The notes below the pieces were generated by a model. The model was given only the letters and a program-made list of their open reading frames with translations. It made no database searches and was not told the DNA's origin. DNA of 64,000 bases from Gemmatimonadaceae bacterium (lineage in GTDB: Bacteria; Gemmatimonadota; Gemmatimonadetes; Gemmatimonadales; Gemmatimonadaceae). Below, in pieces: positions 1-9,147 of the stretch; within the stretch, counting starts at the first letter, position 1; each line of letters starts with the position of its first letter. A program made the position numbers and the translations under genes. The stretch lies in assembly GCA_020852815.1 (NCBI GenBank), contig JADZAN010000013.1, positions 25,986-89,985 on the forward strand, read 5' to 3'.

Positions 1-22
1 ACCCCCCCGCTAGCGTGAGCGC

Positions 23-1294
23 ATGACGAGCACGCTGGTGATCCGCCTCATCATCGCTGCCCTGGTGGGGCTGGCGGTGGGCATCGAGCGCGAGTGGTCC
101 GGGCACGGCGCGGGCGGGGCCCATCCGCGATTCGCGGGGGTGCGCACCTTCTTCCTGATGGGGGCGCTCGGCGGAACGGCGGGGTGGCTCCTGACGGTGG
201 GCTCGTCGGCAATGGCGGTGGCGCTCGTGGCGGGGGCGGCGCTCCTGGTGGGGCTCGCCTACTGGCAGGCGGCGCGCGCTGGCGGGCGCGAGGCCATCGA
301 CGGCACCACCGAGATGGCGGCACTCCTCGTGTTGGCGTTAGGCGTGCTGGCCGGGTGGGGGGAAGTTGGTGTGGCCGGCGGCGCGGGGGCGCTGCTCGTC
401 CTTGCGCTCTCCGAGAAGGCGGCAATCCACGGCGCCGTGGCGCGCCTCGACTCCACCGAGTTCCGGGCCGCGGTCCAGTTCGCCGTGCTCGCCCTCATCG
501 TCCTCCCGGTCCTCCCCAACCAATCGTACGGTCCGCTGGGCGGGATCAACCCGCGCGAGCTGTGGATCGTCGTCCTGATCTTCTCGGGGATCAACTTCGC
601 CGGCTTCATCGCCCGCCGTGTGGTGGGCGCGTCGCGCGGCTACGGCGTCACCGGGGCGTTAGGCGGCCTGATCTCGTCGACCGCCGTCACGCTCCAGCTC
701 TCCCGCCTGAGCAAGCTGCGCCCGGAGCTCAGCGCAGCGCTCGCCGTGGGCACCACCGCGGCCAGCACCATCCTCCTCCCGCGGGTGCTGGTCCTGTCGT
801 TCGTACTCACGCCGTCGGTCGCGCTCGCCCTGGTGCCGTACCTTGCCCCCCCGTTTCTGGCGGGAGCGCTGGCCACCGGTGCCCTCCTCGTGCGCAGCGG
901 CCGGGTCACCGGTGACGACAAGGGAGCGGAGGTCGAGCGCAACCCGCTGCGCCTCTGGTCGGCGATCCGGATGTCGGTCGCATTCCAGGCGGCGCTGATG
1001 GCGATCGAGTTCGTGCGCGGCTCCTTTGGCTCGCCCGGGGTCCTGCTTTCGGCGGCGCTCCTCGGACTCACCGACATGGATGCGCTCACGCTGTCGATGA
1101 ACAAGATGGGGCGTGCCGACGGGATGGTCCCGCTGGCGGCGCAGGCCATCGCGGTGGGGGTGAGCGCCAACGCGGCGCTCAAGCTGGTGGTGGCGCTGGC
1201 GCTGGGCGGATCGCGCTTTCGTCCGCGAGCGGCGGCGGGGCTGCTGGTGCTGCTCATCGTCGGCGTCGCGACCATCGTGCTGCTCGCGCGTTAG
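23..1294 (+). CDS. MgtC/SapB-DUF4010 family membrane protein
   Basis: A 423-residue polytopic inner-membrane protein. Residues about 5-140 resemble the MgtC/SapB membrane domain, beginning with a helix that ends in GLAVGIERE, a typical MgtC-like signature. Residues about 180-420 resemble DUF4010, hydrophobic with a TDMDALTLSM segment. Family members are linked to magnesium limitation or membrane homeostasis but their biochemical role is unsettled, so no function is claimed. The ATG at 23 is the first possible start; its promoter lies outside the window. Two leucines are encoded by TTA inside GCGTTAGGC, and the stop TAG lies in another copy of the GTTAGG word. The gene converges on the stress protein at 1434. 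Confidence 0.8.
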   Translation: MTSTLVIRLIIAALVGLAVGIEREWSGHGAGGAHPRFAGVRTFFLMGALGGTAGWLLTVGSSAMAVALVAGAALLVGLAYWQAARAGGREAIDGTTEMAALLVLALGVLAGWGEVGVAGGAGALLVLALSEKAAIHGAVARLDSTEFRAAVQFAVLALIVLPVLPNQSYGPLGGINPRELWIVVLIFSGINFAGFIARRVVGASRGYGVTGALGGLISSTAVTLQLSRLSKLRPELSAALAVGTTAASTILLPRVLVLSFVLTPSVALALVPYLAPPFLAGALATGALLVRSGRVTGDDKGAEVERNPLRLWSAIRMSVAFQAALMAIEFVRGSFGSPGVLLSAALLGLTDMDALTLSMNKMGRADGMVPLAAQAIAVGVSANAALKLVVALALGGSRFRPRAAAGLLVLLIVGVATIVLLAR

Positions 1295-1346
1295 GGCGTC
1301 AGGCGGCCGCCGTCGCACGCGCGTGACCCACAAACTGCCCACAAAC

Positions 1347-1389
1347 TGCATGCGGCGCCGTCCGGAGAACCGGAACGGCGCCGCATGCA
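1347..1389. terminator. Bidirectional hairpin between convergent genes
   Basis: A long inverted repeat: left arm 1347-1365, right arm 1370-1389, about 19 paired bases with one bulged T and a loop of four. It lies between the stop of the MgtC-like gene and the stop of the convergent stress-protein gene. There is no U-tract on either side. Confidence 0.7.
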
Positions 1390-1433
1390 CATGCCGGGTT
1401 TGGGTTGCCCCTCCCCCGGACCCGCGCGCCCCC

Positions 1434-2720
1434 TCAGCGAGCGAGCGTCAGGATGGTTTGTCCTGAGCCATGCGCAATTCGGAGAACCCAGTCACGTCCG
1501 GCGGCATCCTTGAGCAGGTCCAGGTGCTTGACGTCGCCGATGCCACGCGTGAGGTGCCGGGTGGAGTTCTCCATGTCACCCAGCATCAGTTCGATGCGGC
1601 GGTCGTGGTGATCGTACGCCGCACCGAGGAACGGATAGTCGTGCTGTTGCGCCTGCGCCCCGAATTCGGGGTCATCGACTTCGAGTGTCGTCACGCGCCC
1701 GGCGTTGCGGCGAGTGAAGGCCTCGAGACACGCCGCCCATTCGTGCTGGGGAATCTCGTCTGGATCCCCCTGTGGTAGCTGTCGGGAAACCGCCCCTGTT
1801 GGCGTAGGGACAGCGAACACCGAGCAGTGCGCACCGCGAATGAGGCCGGTGGCGGTGCTCCCGACCAGGATGCGGTCCACCAGCCCCGCGCCGCGACTCC
1901 CCGTCACGATGGTGTCGACGTGGGCGGACTTGGCAAAGTCGAGCAGTGCCTTGCTCGGCTTGCCGGTGAGCGTGATGGTCTCCACCGTCATGCCGCTGGG
2001 GATCTCGAGGCGCCCCCGCACGCGGGCAAACGCCGGTTCGACCCCTTCGCTGTAGTCCGACATCCAGGCCGCGTATGCCTCGGGTTGCAGCTCGAGGCGC
2101 GGGGCGACGTGCACCAGGTAGACCAGCGTCGCCGTGGGAAGCAGGCGAATGGCTGCCTGCGCCGCGACGATCGACGGTTCGCTGAAGTCGATCGCGATGG
2201 CCAGGCGCTGCGGGAGCGCGGTGAACTTGGGCGCTACCGCGAAGACCGGAACGCGCGACAGGCGCAACGCGTGCAGCGCCGTCTCGCCGCCAAACATGCG
2301 GTCGAGCAGGTCGTGATGCCCGATCCCCGCCACGATCATTCGAGCCCCGGCTTCGCGCGCCGTCCGCGCGATGAGCGCCGCCGGATCGCCATCCTTGACC
2401 TGCAGCGTCCACGTAGGGTGCGATCCGGCGAGTTCGGTGACCTGGTCGCTCACGCGTTGCCGCAGCGCGTTGCGACGCGCATCGTCGGTCTCGACCGGCG
2501 GGAGCAACAAGCCGTAGTCGGCCGCCACGAGGGGGAGCGGCTCGAGCACGGAGAGTACGATGACATTGGCGCCGGTACGCTCGACGAGCGCCGCAGTCAG
2601 CTTGAGCGCCGCGGCCGCCGACGCGGTACCGTCAGTAGCAACGACAATGGGCCCCAGCAGGTTGTGATCGCCCGTCACGACATCGACCCCAACCTGGGGC
2701 GTTGCAAGTGCGGTTGACAT
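1434..2720 (-). CDS. Tandem universal stress protein with C-terminal DUF5335-like domain
   Basis: A 428-residue cytoplasmic protein with two universal stress (UspA) domains, roughly residues 20-160 and 165-315. The second keeps the ATP-binding pattern G-2x-G-9x-G-S/T as GSRG, nine residues, GST; the first has a degraded copy (GIGHH then GGET). The last 100 residues form an extra domain that resembles DUF5335, an unassigned domain; this is from memory of the family and is tentative. ATG 2720 is chosen because GGAGG lies nine bases upstream; a longer reading from 2741 would lie over that site. Likely a nucleotide-binding stress factor. The gene is monocistronic. Confidence 0.82.
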   Translation of the reverse strand: MSTALATPQVGVDVVTGDHNLLGPIVVATDGTASAAAALKLTAALVERTGANVIVLSVLEPLPLVAADYGLLLPPVETDDARRNALRQRVSDQVTELAGSHPTWTLQVKDGDPAALIARTAREAGARMIVAGIGHHDLLDRMFGGETALHALRLSRVPVFAVAPKFTALPQRLAIAIDFSEPSIVAAQAAIRLLPTATLVYLVHVAPRLELQPEAYAAWMSDYSEGVEPAFARVRGRLEIPSGMTVETITLTGKPSKALLDFAKSAHVDTIVTGSRGAGLVDRILVGSTATGLIRGAHCSVFAVPTPTGAVSRQLPQGDPDEIPQHEWAACLEAFTRRNAGRVTTLEVDDPEFGAQAQQHDYPFLGAAYDHHDRRIELMLGDMENSTRHLTRGIGDVKHLDLLKDAAGRDWVLRIAHGSGQTILTLAR

Positions 2721-2890
2721 ATGAGGGGACCTCCACCGCATCGCCGAGGGGGCCGCACCCTGCGGTCGCCGCTCGACTTACCTCGATAGTGCGAGTCGGC
2801 CGGGAAGGCGTCTGTCCTCCCTCAACCCACGCCCCGTGAGGGAGTCGGAGGGTTTGTGTCGGGTAAAGCCGCACGAAACAGTCCTCATTT

Positions 2891-2924
2891 GGCGCCCGGG
2901 GCGCCTCGCCGCCGACCTCGGCGG
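2891..2924 (-). terminator. Paired short GC hairpins after the permease gene
   Basis: Two adjacent hairpins (GGCGCC-CGG-GGCGCC at 2891-2905 and CCGCCG-ACCT-CGGCGG at 2909-2924) lie just downstream of the permease stop codon on the minus strand. There is no U-tract; a weak terminator candidate. Confidence 0.35.
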
Positions 2925-2971
2925 GAGAACTCGCGCCGGCGCTCGGGGGCAAGGCAAACCCGACGGGCCGC

Positions 2972-4474
2972 TCAGCCGTGCGGGGGCGGTGCGTCGCCCG
3001 TGCGGCCTGGGTCGGCGTACCGCGCCGGGGCGGCGCCGGCCATCGCCGCGCGCTGCCGTTGCGCCTGGCGGCGCCCGTAGGCCCAGTACACGACCATCCC
3101 CAGCGCCAGCCAGGTGAAGAGGCGGATCCAGGTGGCCCACGGGAGCGACACCATCTGAACGAAGCAGGCGAGGGCGCCGGCGATCGGGACCCACGGCATT
3201 CCCGGCGTCCGGAACGGGCGCGGGACTTCCGGCGCGCGGCGGCGCAGGACGAGGATCCCGATGCACGCGAGGACGAAGGCCAGCTGCGTCCCCATGCTCA
3301 CCAGCTGCCCCAGCAGCTGCAACGGGAGGAGCCCGGCGGCAATGGCAATGGCGCCCCCCACCAGCGCCGTGCTCACGTGCGGCGTGCGGAACGTCGGGTG
3401 CACTCGCGAGAAGAGCGGCGGGAGGAGCCCGTCGCGGCTCATGGCGTAGAAGATCCGCGTCTGCCCGATGAGCTGGACCATCATGGTGCTGAAGAGCCCG
3501 AACAGGGCGCTCACCTTGATGAAGGGGCTGAGCCAGCGCATCCCGGTGGCGTCGATCCCCACCGCCAGCGGGTCGGCCACGTCGAGCCGGTCGAAGCGCA
3601 CGATCCCCGTCAGCACGATGGCCACGGCGATGTAGAGGATGGTGCAGATGACGAGCGAGGCGAGGATCCCGATGGGCATGTCGCGTTGCGGCTGGCGGGC
3701 CTCCTGCGCCGCCGTGGACACGGCGTCGAAGCCGATGAAGGCGAAGAAGATCACCCCCGCCCCGCGCATCACCCCGCTCCAGCCAAACTCGCCGAACGTG
3801 CCGCTGTTGGGCGGGAGGAAGGGGGTGAGGTTGTCGCGCGAAACATAGGCCGCCCCCGCCGCGACAAACACGATGAGGACGGCAATCTTCACGATGACCA
3901 GCGCCGCGTTGGCGCTGGCGCTCTCCTTGATCCCCACCACGAGGAGCGCCGAGACGGCGAGGACGATGAGCGCCGCCGGCAGGTTGAAGACCCCGGTCGC
4001 GGTCGCACCTCCTGCCAGCGGGACCGCGGCGCCGAGTGGCGCGGTGAGCGCCGGCGAGAGGTGCCACCCCAGGTCGCGCATCAGCGAGACGAAGTAGCCG
4101 GACCACCCCACCGCGACCGTCGACGCGGAGAGGGCGTACTCGAGCATCAGGTCCCACCCGATGATCCACGCCATCACCTCGCCCACGGTGGCGTAGGCGT
4201 AGGTGTACGCACTCCCGGCCACCGGAATCATCGCCGCCAGCTCCGCGTAGCAGAGCCCCGCCAGCGCACAGGCCACGGCGGCGATGATCATGGAGAGGAC
4301 GAGCGCCGGCCCCGCATGCCGCGCCGCCGCGGTCCCGGTGAGGACGAAGATGCCGGTGCCGATGATGGAGCCCACGCCTAACGCCGTCAGGTGCACCGGC
4401 CCCAGCGTCCGCCGCAGCACCCCCCGCCCCGCCTCCACGTGCAACTGCGCGATCGACTTGATGTAGCCCGCCAT
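2972..4474 (-). CDS. APC-family amino acid permease (CAT/YfnA-like)
   Basis: A 500-residue inner-membrane transporter with about 12 hydrophobic helices. The first helix carries the family signature GSIIGTGIFVLTG, and a later segment (ATVGEVMAWIIGW) is typical of the cationic amino acid transporter branch. It probably imports amino acids by proton symport; substrate cannot be read from sequence. ATG 4474 has GGAGG seven bases upstream, which decides against the longer frame to 4516. It lies 178 bases behind the response regulator on the same strand, separated by a repeat array and a hairpin. Confidence 0.88.
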   Translation of the reverse strand: MAGYIKSIAQLHVEAGRGVLRRTLGPVHLTALGVGSIIGTGIFVLTGTAAARHAGPALVLSMIIAAVACALAGLCYAELAAMIPVAGSAYTYAYATVGEVMAWIIGWDLMLEYALSASTVAVGWSGYFVSLMRDLGWHLSPALTAPLGAAVPLAGGATATGVFNLPAALIVLAVSALLVVGIKESASANAALVIVKIAVLIVFVAAGAAYVSRDNLTPFLPPNSGTFGEFGWSGVMRGAGVIFFAFIGFDAVSTAAQEARQPQRDMPIGILASLVICTILYIAVAIVLTGIVRFDRLDVADPLAVGIDATGMRWLSPFIKVSALFGLFSTMMVQLIGQTRIFYAMSRDGLLPPLFSRVHPTFRTPHVSTALVGGAIAIAAGLLPLQLLGQLVSMGTQLAFVLACIGILVLRRRAPEVPRPFRTPGMPWVPIAGALACFVQMVSLPWATWIRLFTWLALGMVVYWAYGRRQAQRQRAAMAGAAPARYADPGRTGDAPPPHG

Positions 4475-4585
4475 GTGCCCTCCATCCTGGGGAACGGCGC
4501 GCAGCCCAACCGCCACGCGCGCCCCCCAGAATGGAGCGAGCCCCCCCTGACAAGTGTCCGCCCCCCGTCCGCCCCCCGTCCGAGC

Positions 4586-4617
4586 CCTGTCTCGTTCCCA
4601 GCCCTCGCTGGGACAGG
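4586..4617 (-). terminator. Hairpin after response regulator and its repeat array
   Basis: Arms CCTGT/ACAGG and CCCAGC/GCTGGG enclose a CCTC loop, with an unpaired stretch on one side. It follows the octamer array in the direction of transcription of the two-component operon. Confidence 0.45.
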
Positions 4618-4654
4618 CCTCTCGTCCTCTCGTCTTCTCGTCTTCTCGTCTTCT
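4618..4654 (-). repeat. (GAGAAGAC)n array fused to response regulator stop codon
   Basis: About four and a half copies of an 8-base unit (GAGAAGAC, variant GAGAGGAC) on the minus strand. The array starts inside the stop codon itself: TAG continues as TAGAAGAC. It is one of six arrays in this window placed just after a stop codon with the purine strand as mRNA sense. Confidence 0.85.
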
Positions 4655-5384
4655 AACGTTGCAGTCGATACCCCACCTTCAGCACCGTCAGAATGTGCCG
4701 CGGCGACGACGGATCGCGCTCCAGCTTTCGCCTCAGCTCCGCGATGTGCGTGTCGACGGTCCGGCTCATCACCGAGTCGTCGTACCCCCACACCTCGCGC
4801 AACAGGTCGAGGCGCGTGGCCAACTCGCCATTGCGCTCCAGCAGCGCACACAGGAGCTCGAACTCCTTGGGGCGCAGCGCCACCTCGCGTCCGTCGCGGC
4901 GCACGGTGCGCGTCGATGCATCGACTACCACGTCACCAAAGCGCTGCAGCGACGCGGTCGACGCGGCGGCCGCGGGCGACGCAGTGCCCGCTCCCGCCTC
5001 GCGCCCCTCGCGCCCTTCACGACGGGCGCGCCGCAGGAGCGCGTCGACGCGCGCCAGCAGCTCCATCAACCCGAACGGCTTGGTGACATAGTCGTCGGCG
5101 CCGAACCGGAAGCCGCGCACCTTGTCGGCCTCCTCGCCTAACGCCGTGAGGACCAGGACGGGGACGTCGTCGCCGCGCTCGCGCAGGTCGCGCAGCACTC
5201 GGTAGCCGTCGGCGTCGGGGAGCATGAGATCGAGCAGGATGAGGTCCGGACGCGCATCGCGCGCCTGCGCCAACCCCTCCTGCGCCGTCCCCGCCACCAC
5301 CACGCGATACCCCTCGAACTCCAGGTTGCTGCGCAGCCCGGTTGCCAGGCGCTCGTTGTCTTCCACCACGAGAATGGTCGCCAT
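4653..5384 (-). CDS. OmpR/PhoB-type response regulator
   Basis: A 243-residue cytoplasmic transcription factor. The receiver domain spans residues 1-115, with phosphoacceptor Asp52 in LLDLMLPD and the switch lysine in VTKPFG. A short Gly/Ala-rich linker leads to a winged-helix DNA-binding domain ending in SRTVDTHIAELRRKLE and HILTVLKVGYRL. The start ATG 5384 shares one base with the kinase stop TGA, so the pair is translationally coupled. The open frame continues upstream to 6284, but that extension is antisense-like low-complexity sequence inside the kinase gene and is rejected. The stop codon runs directly into an octamer repeat array. Confidence 0.93.
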   Translation of the reverse strand: MATILVVEDNERLATGLRSNLEFEGYRVVVAGTAQEGLAQARDARPDLILLDLMLPDADGYRVLRDLRERGDDVPVLVLTALGEEADKVRGFRFGADDYVTKPFGLMELLARVDALLRRARREGREGREAGAGTASPAAAASTASLQRFGDVVVDASTRTVRRDGREVALRPKEFELLCALLERNGELATRLDLLREVWGYDDSVMSRTVDTHIAELRRKLERDPSSPRHILTVLKVGYRLQR

Positions 5385-7051
5385 CAGGCCACCCGTCCCG
5401 GGCGCGACGCTGGTGCACCGGCGGTCGCCTCGGCCGCCAGCGGCAGCGCCAGGCAGAAGGCGGCGCCCCCGCGCGGGCCCTCCTCGACCCAAACACGGGC
5501 GTGCATCGCGACGGCCAGCTCCTGCACCACGGCGAGCCCGAGCCCGCTCCCCCCGCGCCCACTGTCGCCCGCACTCGTCAGGCGCACGTAGGGGAGCCAG
5601 ATGCGCGAGCGGTCGCTGGCCGGGATCCCGGCACCGGCGTCGTCCACGCGCACCACGCCCTCGTCGCCGGCGCGCCACACCGCCAGGTGCACGCCGCGCG
5701 ACGGGACGCCGTACTTCACCGCGTTGTCCAGCAGGTTGAGCAGCACCTGGCGAATGGCTCCGACATCGCCGCGCACGCACGGCGCATCGCGCAGCTCCCA
5801 CGTCAGCGCCCCCCCCGACGATTCGGCGAGCGGGACGAACGCCGTGGCCACCTCGCGCGCCACGGTCCCCAGGTCGACCGGCTCCAGCTGCAACGGCGCG
5901 GCGCCGCGCGACGAGCGCGAGAAGTGCAGGATGTTTTCCACCATGTGCATGAGACGGCGCGCCTCCTGCACGATGGTCTCGGCTGCCTGCCGCGCCTCGC
6001 GCGGGGTGCGCGCCCGCTCCAGCGACAGCGTCTCGCCAAACAGGAGGATCTGGGCCAGCGGCGTGCGCAGCTCGTGCGACACGCTCGAGGTGAAGTCGGC
6101 GCGCAGGCGCGCCAGCTCGTGCTCGCGCCGGATCTGCACCAGCGCCACCGCCCCCAGCGCCGCCGTGAGGGCGAGCAGTCCCACCAGCAACGGAACGTTG
6201 GACCGCTCCGGCGTCCCCACGGCGAGCCGCCCCGCCGCATCGCGTCGCAGCGACACATCGATCGTGAGCGCGGCATCGCTCCACTCGGCGCTCCCGCGAT
6301 ACACCGTCCCATCGTCACGCCCCAGCCGCAACACCTCCTGCGCGCCGCGGCGCACGCGCACCGCCAGCAGCGAATCGTTTGGCACGGGAAGCGGCGTCAC
6401 GGCGGGAAGCAGTCGATGCTCGCGCATCACCGCGTCGGGGATGCGTCGCTCCACCGCCGAGGGACAGGCCGTGAGCGCGTAGACGGCGATTGGCGTCCCG
6501 AGCCGTGCAAAGCGCACCCCCATCACCACGGCGCTCCGCCTTCCGGCAATCGTCGCCATGTCCAACCGCCACGGCGCCTCCGGCACCGGGAGCGTGCGCC
6601 CCGCGCGCGCGAGCACCCCGAACAGCGCCGCCTGTACCTCGTCAGGCACTCCTTCCGGCCAGATGGCGCGTTCCCCGCTGCGCAGATCCAGGCGCGCCAA
6701 GGCGCGCGGTGGGGCGCTGTCGCCGGCCATGCACGGAAAGGCCCCCTCGGCACTGGCGGCGAGCGTGGAAAGCGCGAGCGGCGGCTCGTACGGCGAGGCG
6801 GCCGTTCCCACCACTACCATGCCTAACGCGCGGAGCACTTCGCCCTCCAGGCGCTGGCGGGCATCGCTCCGGAACTCCCACGCCGCCATGGCCGCGTACT
6901 CGCGCAGGGCGCGCTCGGCCGTCATGCGCTCGGCGCGCGCCGCCTGGTGCGCCTCGTACGCCAGGCGCGCCGACACCAGCACCGTCGCCATCAACAGGAC
7001 GACGAGGAGGGTGACGCGCGTCGGGACGGCGCGGGACAGGCGAGACGGCAT
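5384..7051 (-). CDS. Membrane sensor histidine kinase
   Basis: A 555-residue sensor kinase. An N-terminal helix (residues 10-30) and a second near residue 295 bracket a periplasmic sensor region of about 260 residues with no recognised domain. The phosphoacceptor is His326 in SHELRTPL. The ATPase part has the N box LLNLLDNAVKYG, the G1 motif DAGAGIP and the G2 motif GRGGSGLGL. It phosphorylates the regulator encoded immediately downstream. Kinase-first order is less common than the reverse. No clear Shine-Dalgarno precedes ATG 7051. Upstream, 15-base direct repeats may be regulator binding sites. Confidence 0.92.
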   Translation of the reverse strand: MPSRLSRAVPTRVTLLVVLLMATVLVSARLAYEAHQAARAERMTAERALREYAAMAAWEFRSDARQRLEGEVLRALGMVVVGTAASPYEPPLALSTLAASAEGAFPCMAGDSAPPRALARLDLRSGERAIWPEGVPDEVQAALFGVLARAGRTLPVPEAPWRLDMATIAGRRSAVVMGVRFARLGTPIAVYALTACPSAVERRIPDAVMREHRLLPAVTPLPVPNDSLLAVRVRRGAQEVLRLGRDDGTVYRGSAEWSDAALTIDVSLRRDAAGRLAVGTPERSNVPLLVGLLALTAALGAVALVQIRREHELARLRADFTSSVSHELRTPLAQILLFGETLSLERARTPREARQAAETIVQEARRLMHMVENILHFSRSSRGAAPLQLEPVDLGTVAREVATAFVPLAESSGGALTWELRDAPCVRGDVGAIRQVLLNLLDNAVKYGVPSRGVHLAVWRAGDEGVVRVDDAGAGIPASDRSRIWLPYVRLTSAGDSGRGGSGLGLAVVQELAVAMHARVWVEEGPRGGAAFCLALPLAAEATAGAPASRPGRVA

Positions 7052-7143
7052 GCGCGGAGCTTATGTCGCGGGGGCGGTCGTGCCAACGATGGGGCGAAGC
7101 GCGTGCCCTACCATACGCGTTCCCCCGCCCCTGCGACGCGGTT

Positions 7144-7195
7144 CTGACACGGCTCTGACATGAACGGCGCTGACGTGCTCGGCGCAGACATCACG
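7144..7195 (-). promoter_or_regulatory. Direct repeats upstream of the histidine kinase
   Basis: Three imperfect 15-base tandem units (7151-7165, 7166-7180, 7181-7195) share GGCNC(T/A)GACRT, and a fourth CTGAC lies 11 bases ahead at 7144. They sit 90-145 bases upstream of the kinase start, between it and the ATPase stop. OmpR-type regulators bind short direct repeats, so autoregulation by the adjacent response regulator is plausible. This is inference. Confidence 0.4.
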
Positions 7196-7200
7196 CGGCA

Positions 7201-9063
7201 TCACTCCTCGTAGGCGACGCGGCTGGCGCGCAGCGCGTTGAGGATCACCGCCACGTCGATGGCCTCCTGCACGAGTGCACCAGCCACCGGGGGGAGGTAG
7301 CCGAGGGCCGCGACGACCATGCCGGCCGCGCTCAGTCCGAGGCCGACGCCAATGCTCTGCCTGGCGATCCGCAGCGTCCCCTGCGCAATGCGCATCGCCT
7401 CGCCCACGCGCGAGAGGTCGTCGATGAGGATCACGACGTCGGCCGCCTCGGCAGTGATCCCTCCCCCGTGACCGGCGAGGGCAATCCCGACGTCGGCGCG
7501 CGACAGCGCCGGGGCGTCGTTGGTGCCGTCGCCCACCATCATCACGTGTCCCACCTCGCGGGAGAGTGCGGCGACGCGATCCACCTTGTCGCCCGGCAGC
7601 AGGTCGCCGACCGCCTCGGAGATCCCGACCGTCGCGGCGACCGCTTCCGCATTTCGTCGGTTGTCACCCGACAGCAGCAACGTGCGGCGCACGCCGAGTG
7701 CCGGGAGCGCGCGCAGGAGCCCGCTGGCCGACGCGCGAATGCGGTCGTCGTAGTCGATGGCGCCGCGCAGCACGCCATCCACCGCAACGAAGGCCCGCAG
7801 CGATACGCCGTCGTCATCGAGCGGTGTGGCAGCGGCGGGATCGGCGCCGAGTTGTTGCAGGACGTACGCGCGGGCACCGACCACGACGGTGTGCCCTTCC
7901 ACGTTGCCGGCGACGCCCTGCCCCGGCGCCTCGCGAATGTTCGCGGGGAGGGGGAGCACGCCCACCGCGTCGCGCGCCGCCTCGGTGGTGGAGCGTGCCA
8001 GCAGGTGGCCGGCGCGCTGCTCCACCGCGCCCGCCAGCCGCAACAGCTCGCGCTGGGGGATGCCGTCGAGCGTCAGCACGCGACTCACGCGCGGACGCCC
8101 CTCGGTGATCGTCCCCGTCTTGTCGAAGATGGCGACCTGCGCATCGGACAGCCGCTCCAGCGCGCTCCCGCTGCGGACAATGATGTGTCGCGTCGCCGCG
8201 CGATTGATCCCGCCGATGATCGCCACGGGGGTGGCGAGGATGAGCGGACACGGCGTGGCCACGACCAGCACAGCGAGTGCCCGCGTGGCATCGCCGCTCA
8301 ACCACCAGGCCAGCGCGCAGACCAGGAGCGTGACCGGGGTGAACCAGCCGGCGTAGCGGTCCGCGAGTCGCTGCAACGGAGATTTGGAGGACTCGGCTGA
8401 CTTGACCAACTCGACAATGCGGGCATACTGGCTCTCGCCGGAGCGCGCCGTGGCTCGCATCACGAGAGCCCCGCTCCCGTTCAGCATCCCGCTCAGCACA
8501 GCGGCACCGGGCGCCACCCGACGCGGAACGGGTTCACCGGTGAGTCGCGAGGTATCGAGCTCCGAATGTCCCTCCACCACCTCGCCGTCGCACGGCACCA
8601 CCTCGCCCGGCCTCACCACCAGTCGATCGTCCACCGCGATCGACTCCACCGGGATGTCGTGCTCATGACCTTCGGTGAGGAGGTGCGCCGTGCGCGGCGC
8701 GGCGTCTTCCAGCGCACGCACCGCGGCCGACGCTCGCCCCTCGGCGTATCGCTCCAGCGCCTCGCCGCCCGTCTGCATGAGGACCACGACGAGCCCGGCG
8801 AGCGGTTGCTGCAACGCCAACGATGCGCCGATGGCCAGCGCGGCAATGACGTCGGTGGCGAAGTTTCCCTTCGACACGGCAACCAGCGTGCGGACCAGCA
8901 CCGGTGCTCCGGTGATGCCGAGCGCGAGGAGCCACGTGAAGCGCGCGATCTCGTCGCCACCCTTCCAGTGGGCAACGCCGCCGAATAGCATCCCCGCCAG
9001 CGCGCCAACGGGGAGGATCGCCGCGCGCCACATTGCCACGCGCGATGTCTCGTCCCGCCTCAT
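7201..9063 (-). CDS. P1B-type metal-transporting ATPase, TPCP subtype, no HMA domain
   Basis: A 620-residue inner-membrane P-type ATPase. Visible are the actuator motif TGEP, the phosphorylation site DKTGT and the hinge GDGTNDAP. The membrane metal site reads TPCP where copper pumps have CPC; TPC-type pumps form the poorly studied P1B-6 group. No N-terminal metal-binding domain is present. The invariant P1B SEHPL motif of the nucleotide domain appears as AGHLLARS, so the HP pair is lost. Likely exports a transition metal; the ion cannot be named. It diverges from the lipoprotein gene at 9148. Confidence 0.85.
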   Translation of the reverse strand: MRRDETSRVAMWRAAILPVGALAGMLFGGVAHWKGGDEIARFTWLLALGITGAPVLVRTLVAVSKGNFATDVIAALAIGASLALQQPLAGLVVVLMQTGGEALERYAEGRASAAVRALEDAAPRTAHLLTEGHEHDIPVESIAVDDRLVVRPGEVVPCDGEVVEGHSELDTSRLTGEPVPRRVAPGAAVLSGMLNGSGALVMRATARSGESQYARIVELVKSAESSKSPLQRLADRYAGWFTPVTLLVCALAWWLSGDATRALAVLVVATPCPLILATPVAIIGGINRAATRHIIVRSGSALERLSDAQVAIFDKTGTITEGRPRVSRVLTLDGIPQRELLRLAGAVEQRAGHLLARSTTEAARDAVGVLPLPANIREAPGQGVAGNVEGHTVVVGARAYVLQQLGADPAAATPLDDDGVSLRAFVAVDGVLRGAIDYDDRIRASASGLLRALPALGVRRTLLLSGDNRRNAEAVAATVGISEAVGDLLPGDKVDRVAALSREVGHVMMVGDGTNDAPALSRADVGIALAGHGGGITAEAADVVILIDDLSRVGEAMRIAQGTLRIARQSIGVGLGLSAAGMVVAALGYLPPVAGALVQEAIDVAVILNALRASRVAYEE

Positions 9064-9147
9064 TGCCCGACAGCTCGCGAGGGAAGCACCCGATGCGTGA
9101 CGCCTGCGCGCGTTGACATGCTGTCGGTGTTCCGTTCAGGAGGACCC

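Noticed and set aside
337..342. TTA codons as a bldA-like developmental control
   Set aside because: The codons I checked always lie in one DNA word that also appears as CCT-AAC on the other strand, so a codon-level explanation does not fit.
2978..4381. 467-codon open frame opposite the permease gene
   Set aside because: GC-rich genes leave long open frames on the other strand; the product is Arg/Gly/His-rich without domains, while the minus strand encodes a clear permease.
5385..6284. N-terminal extension of the response regulator frame
   Set aside because: This part overlaps the kinase gene in another frame and has no domain; ATG 5384 coupled to the kinase stop is the natural start.
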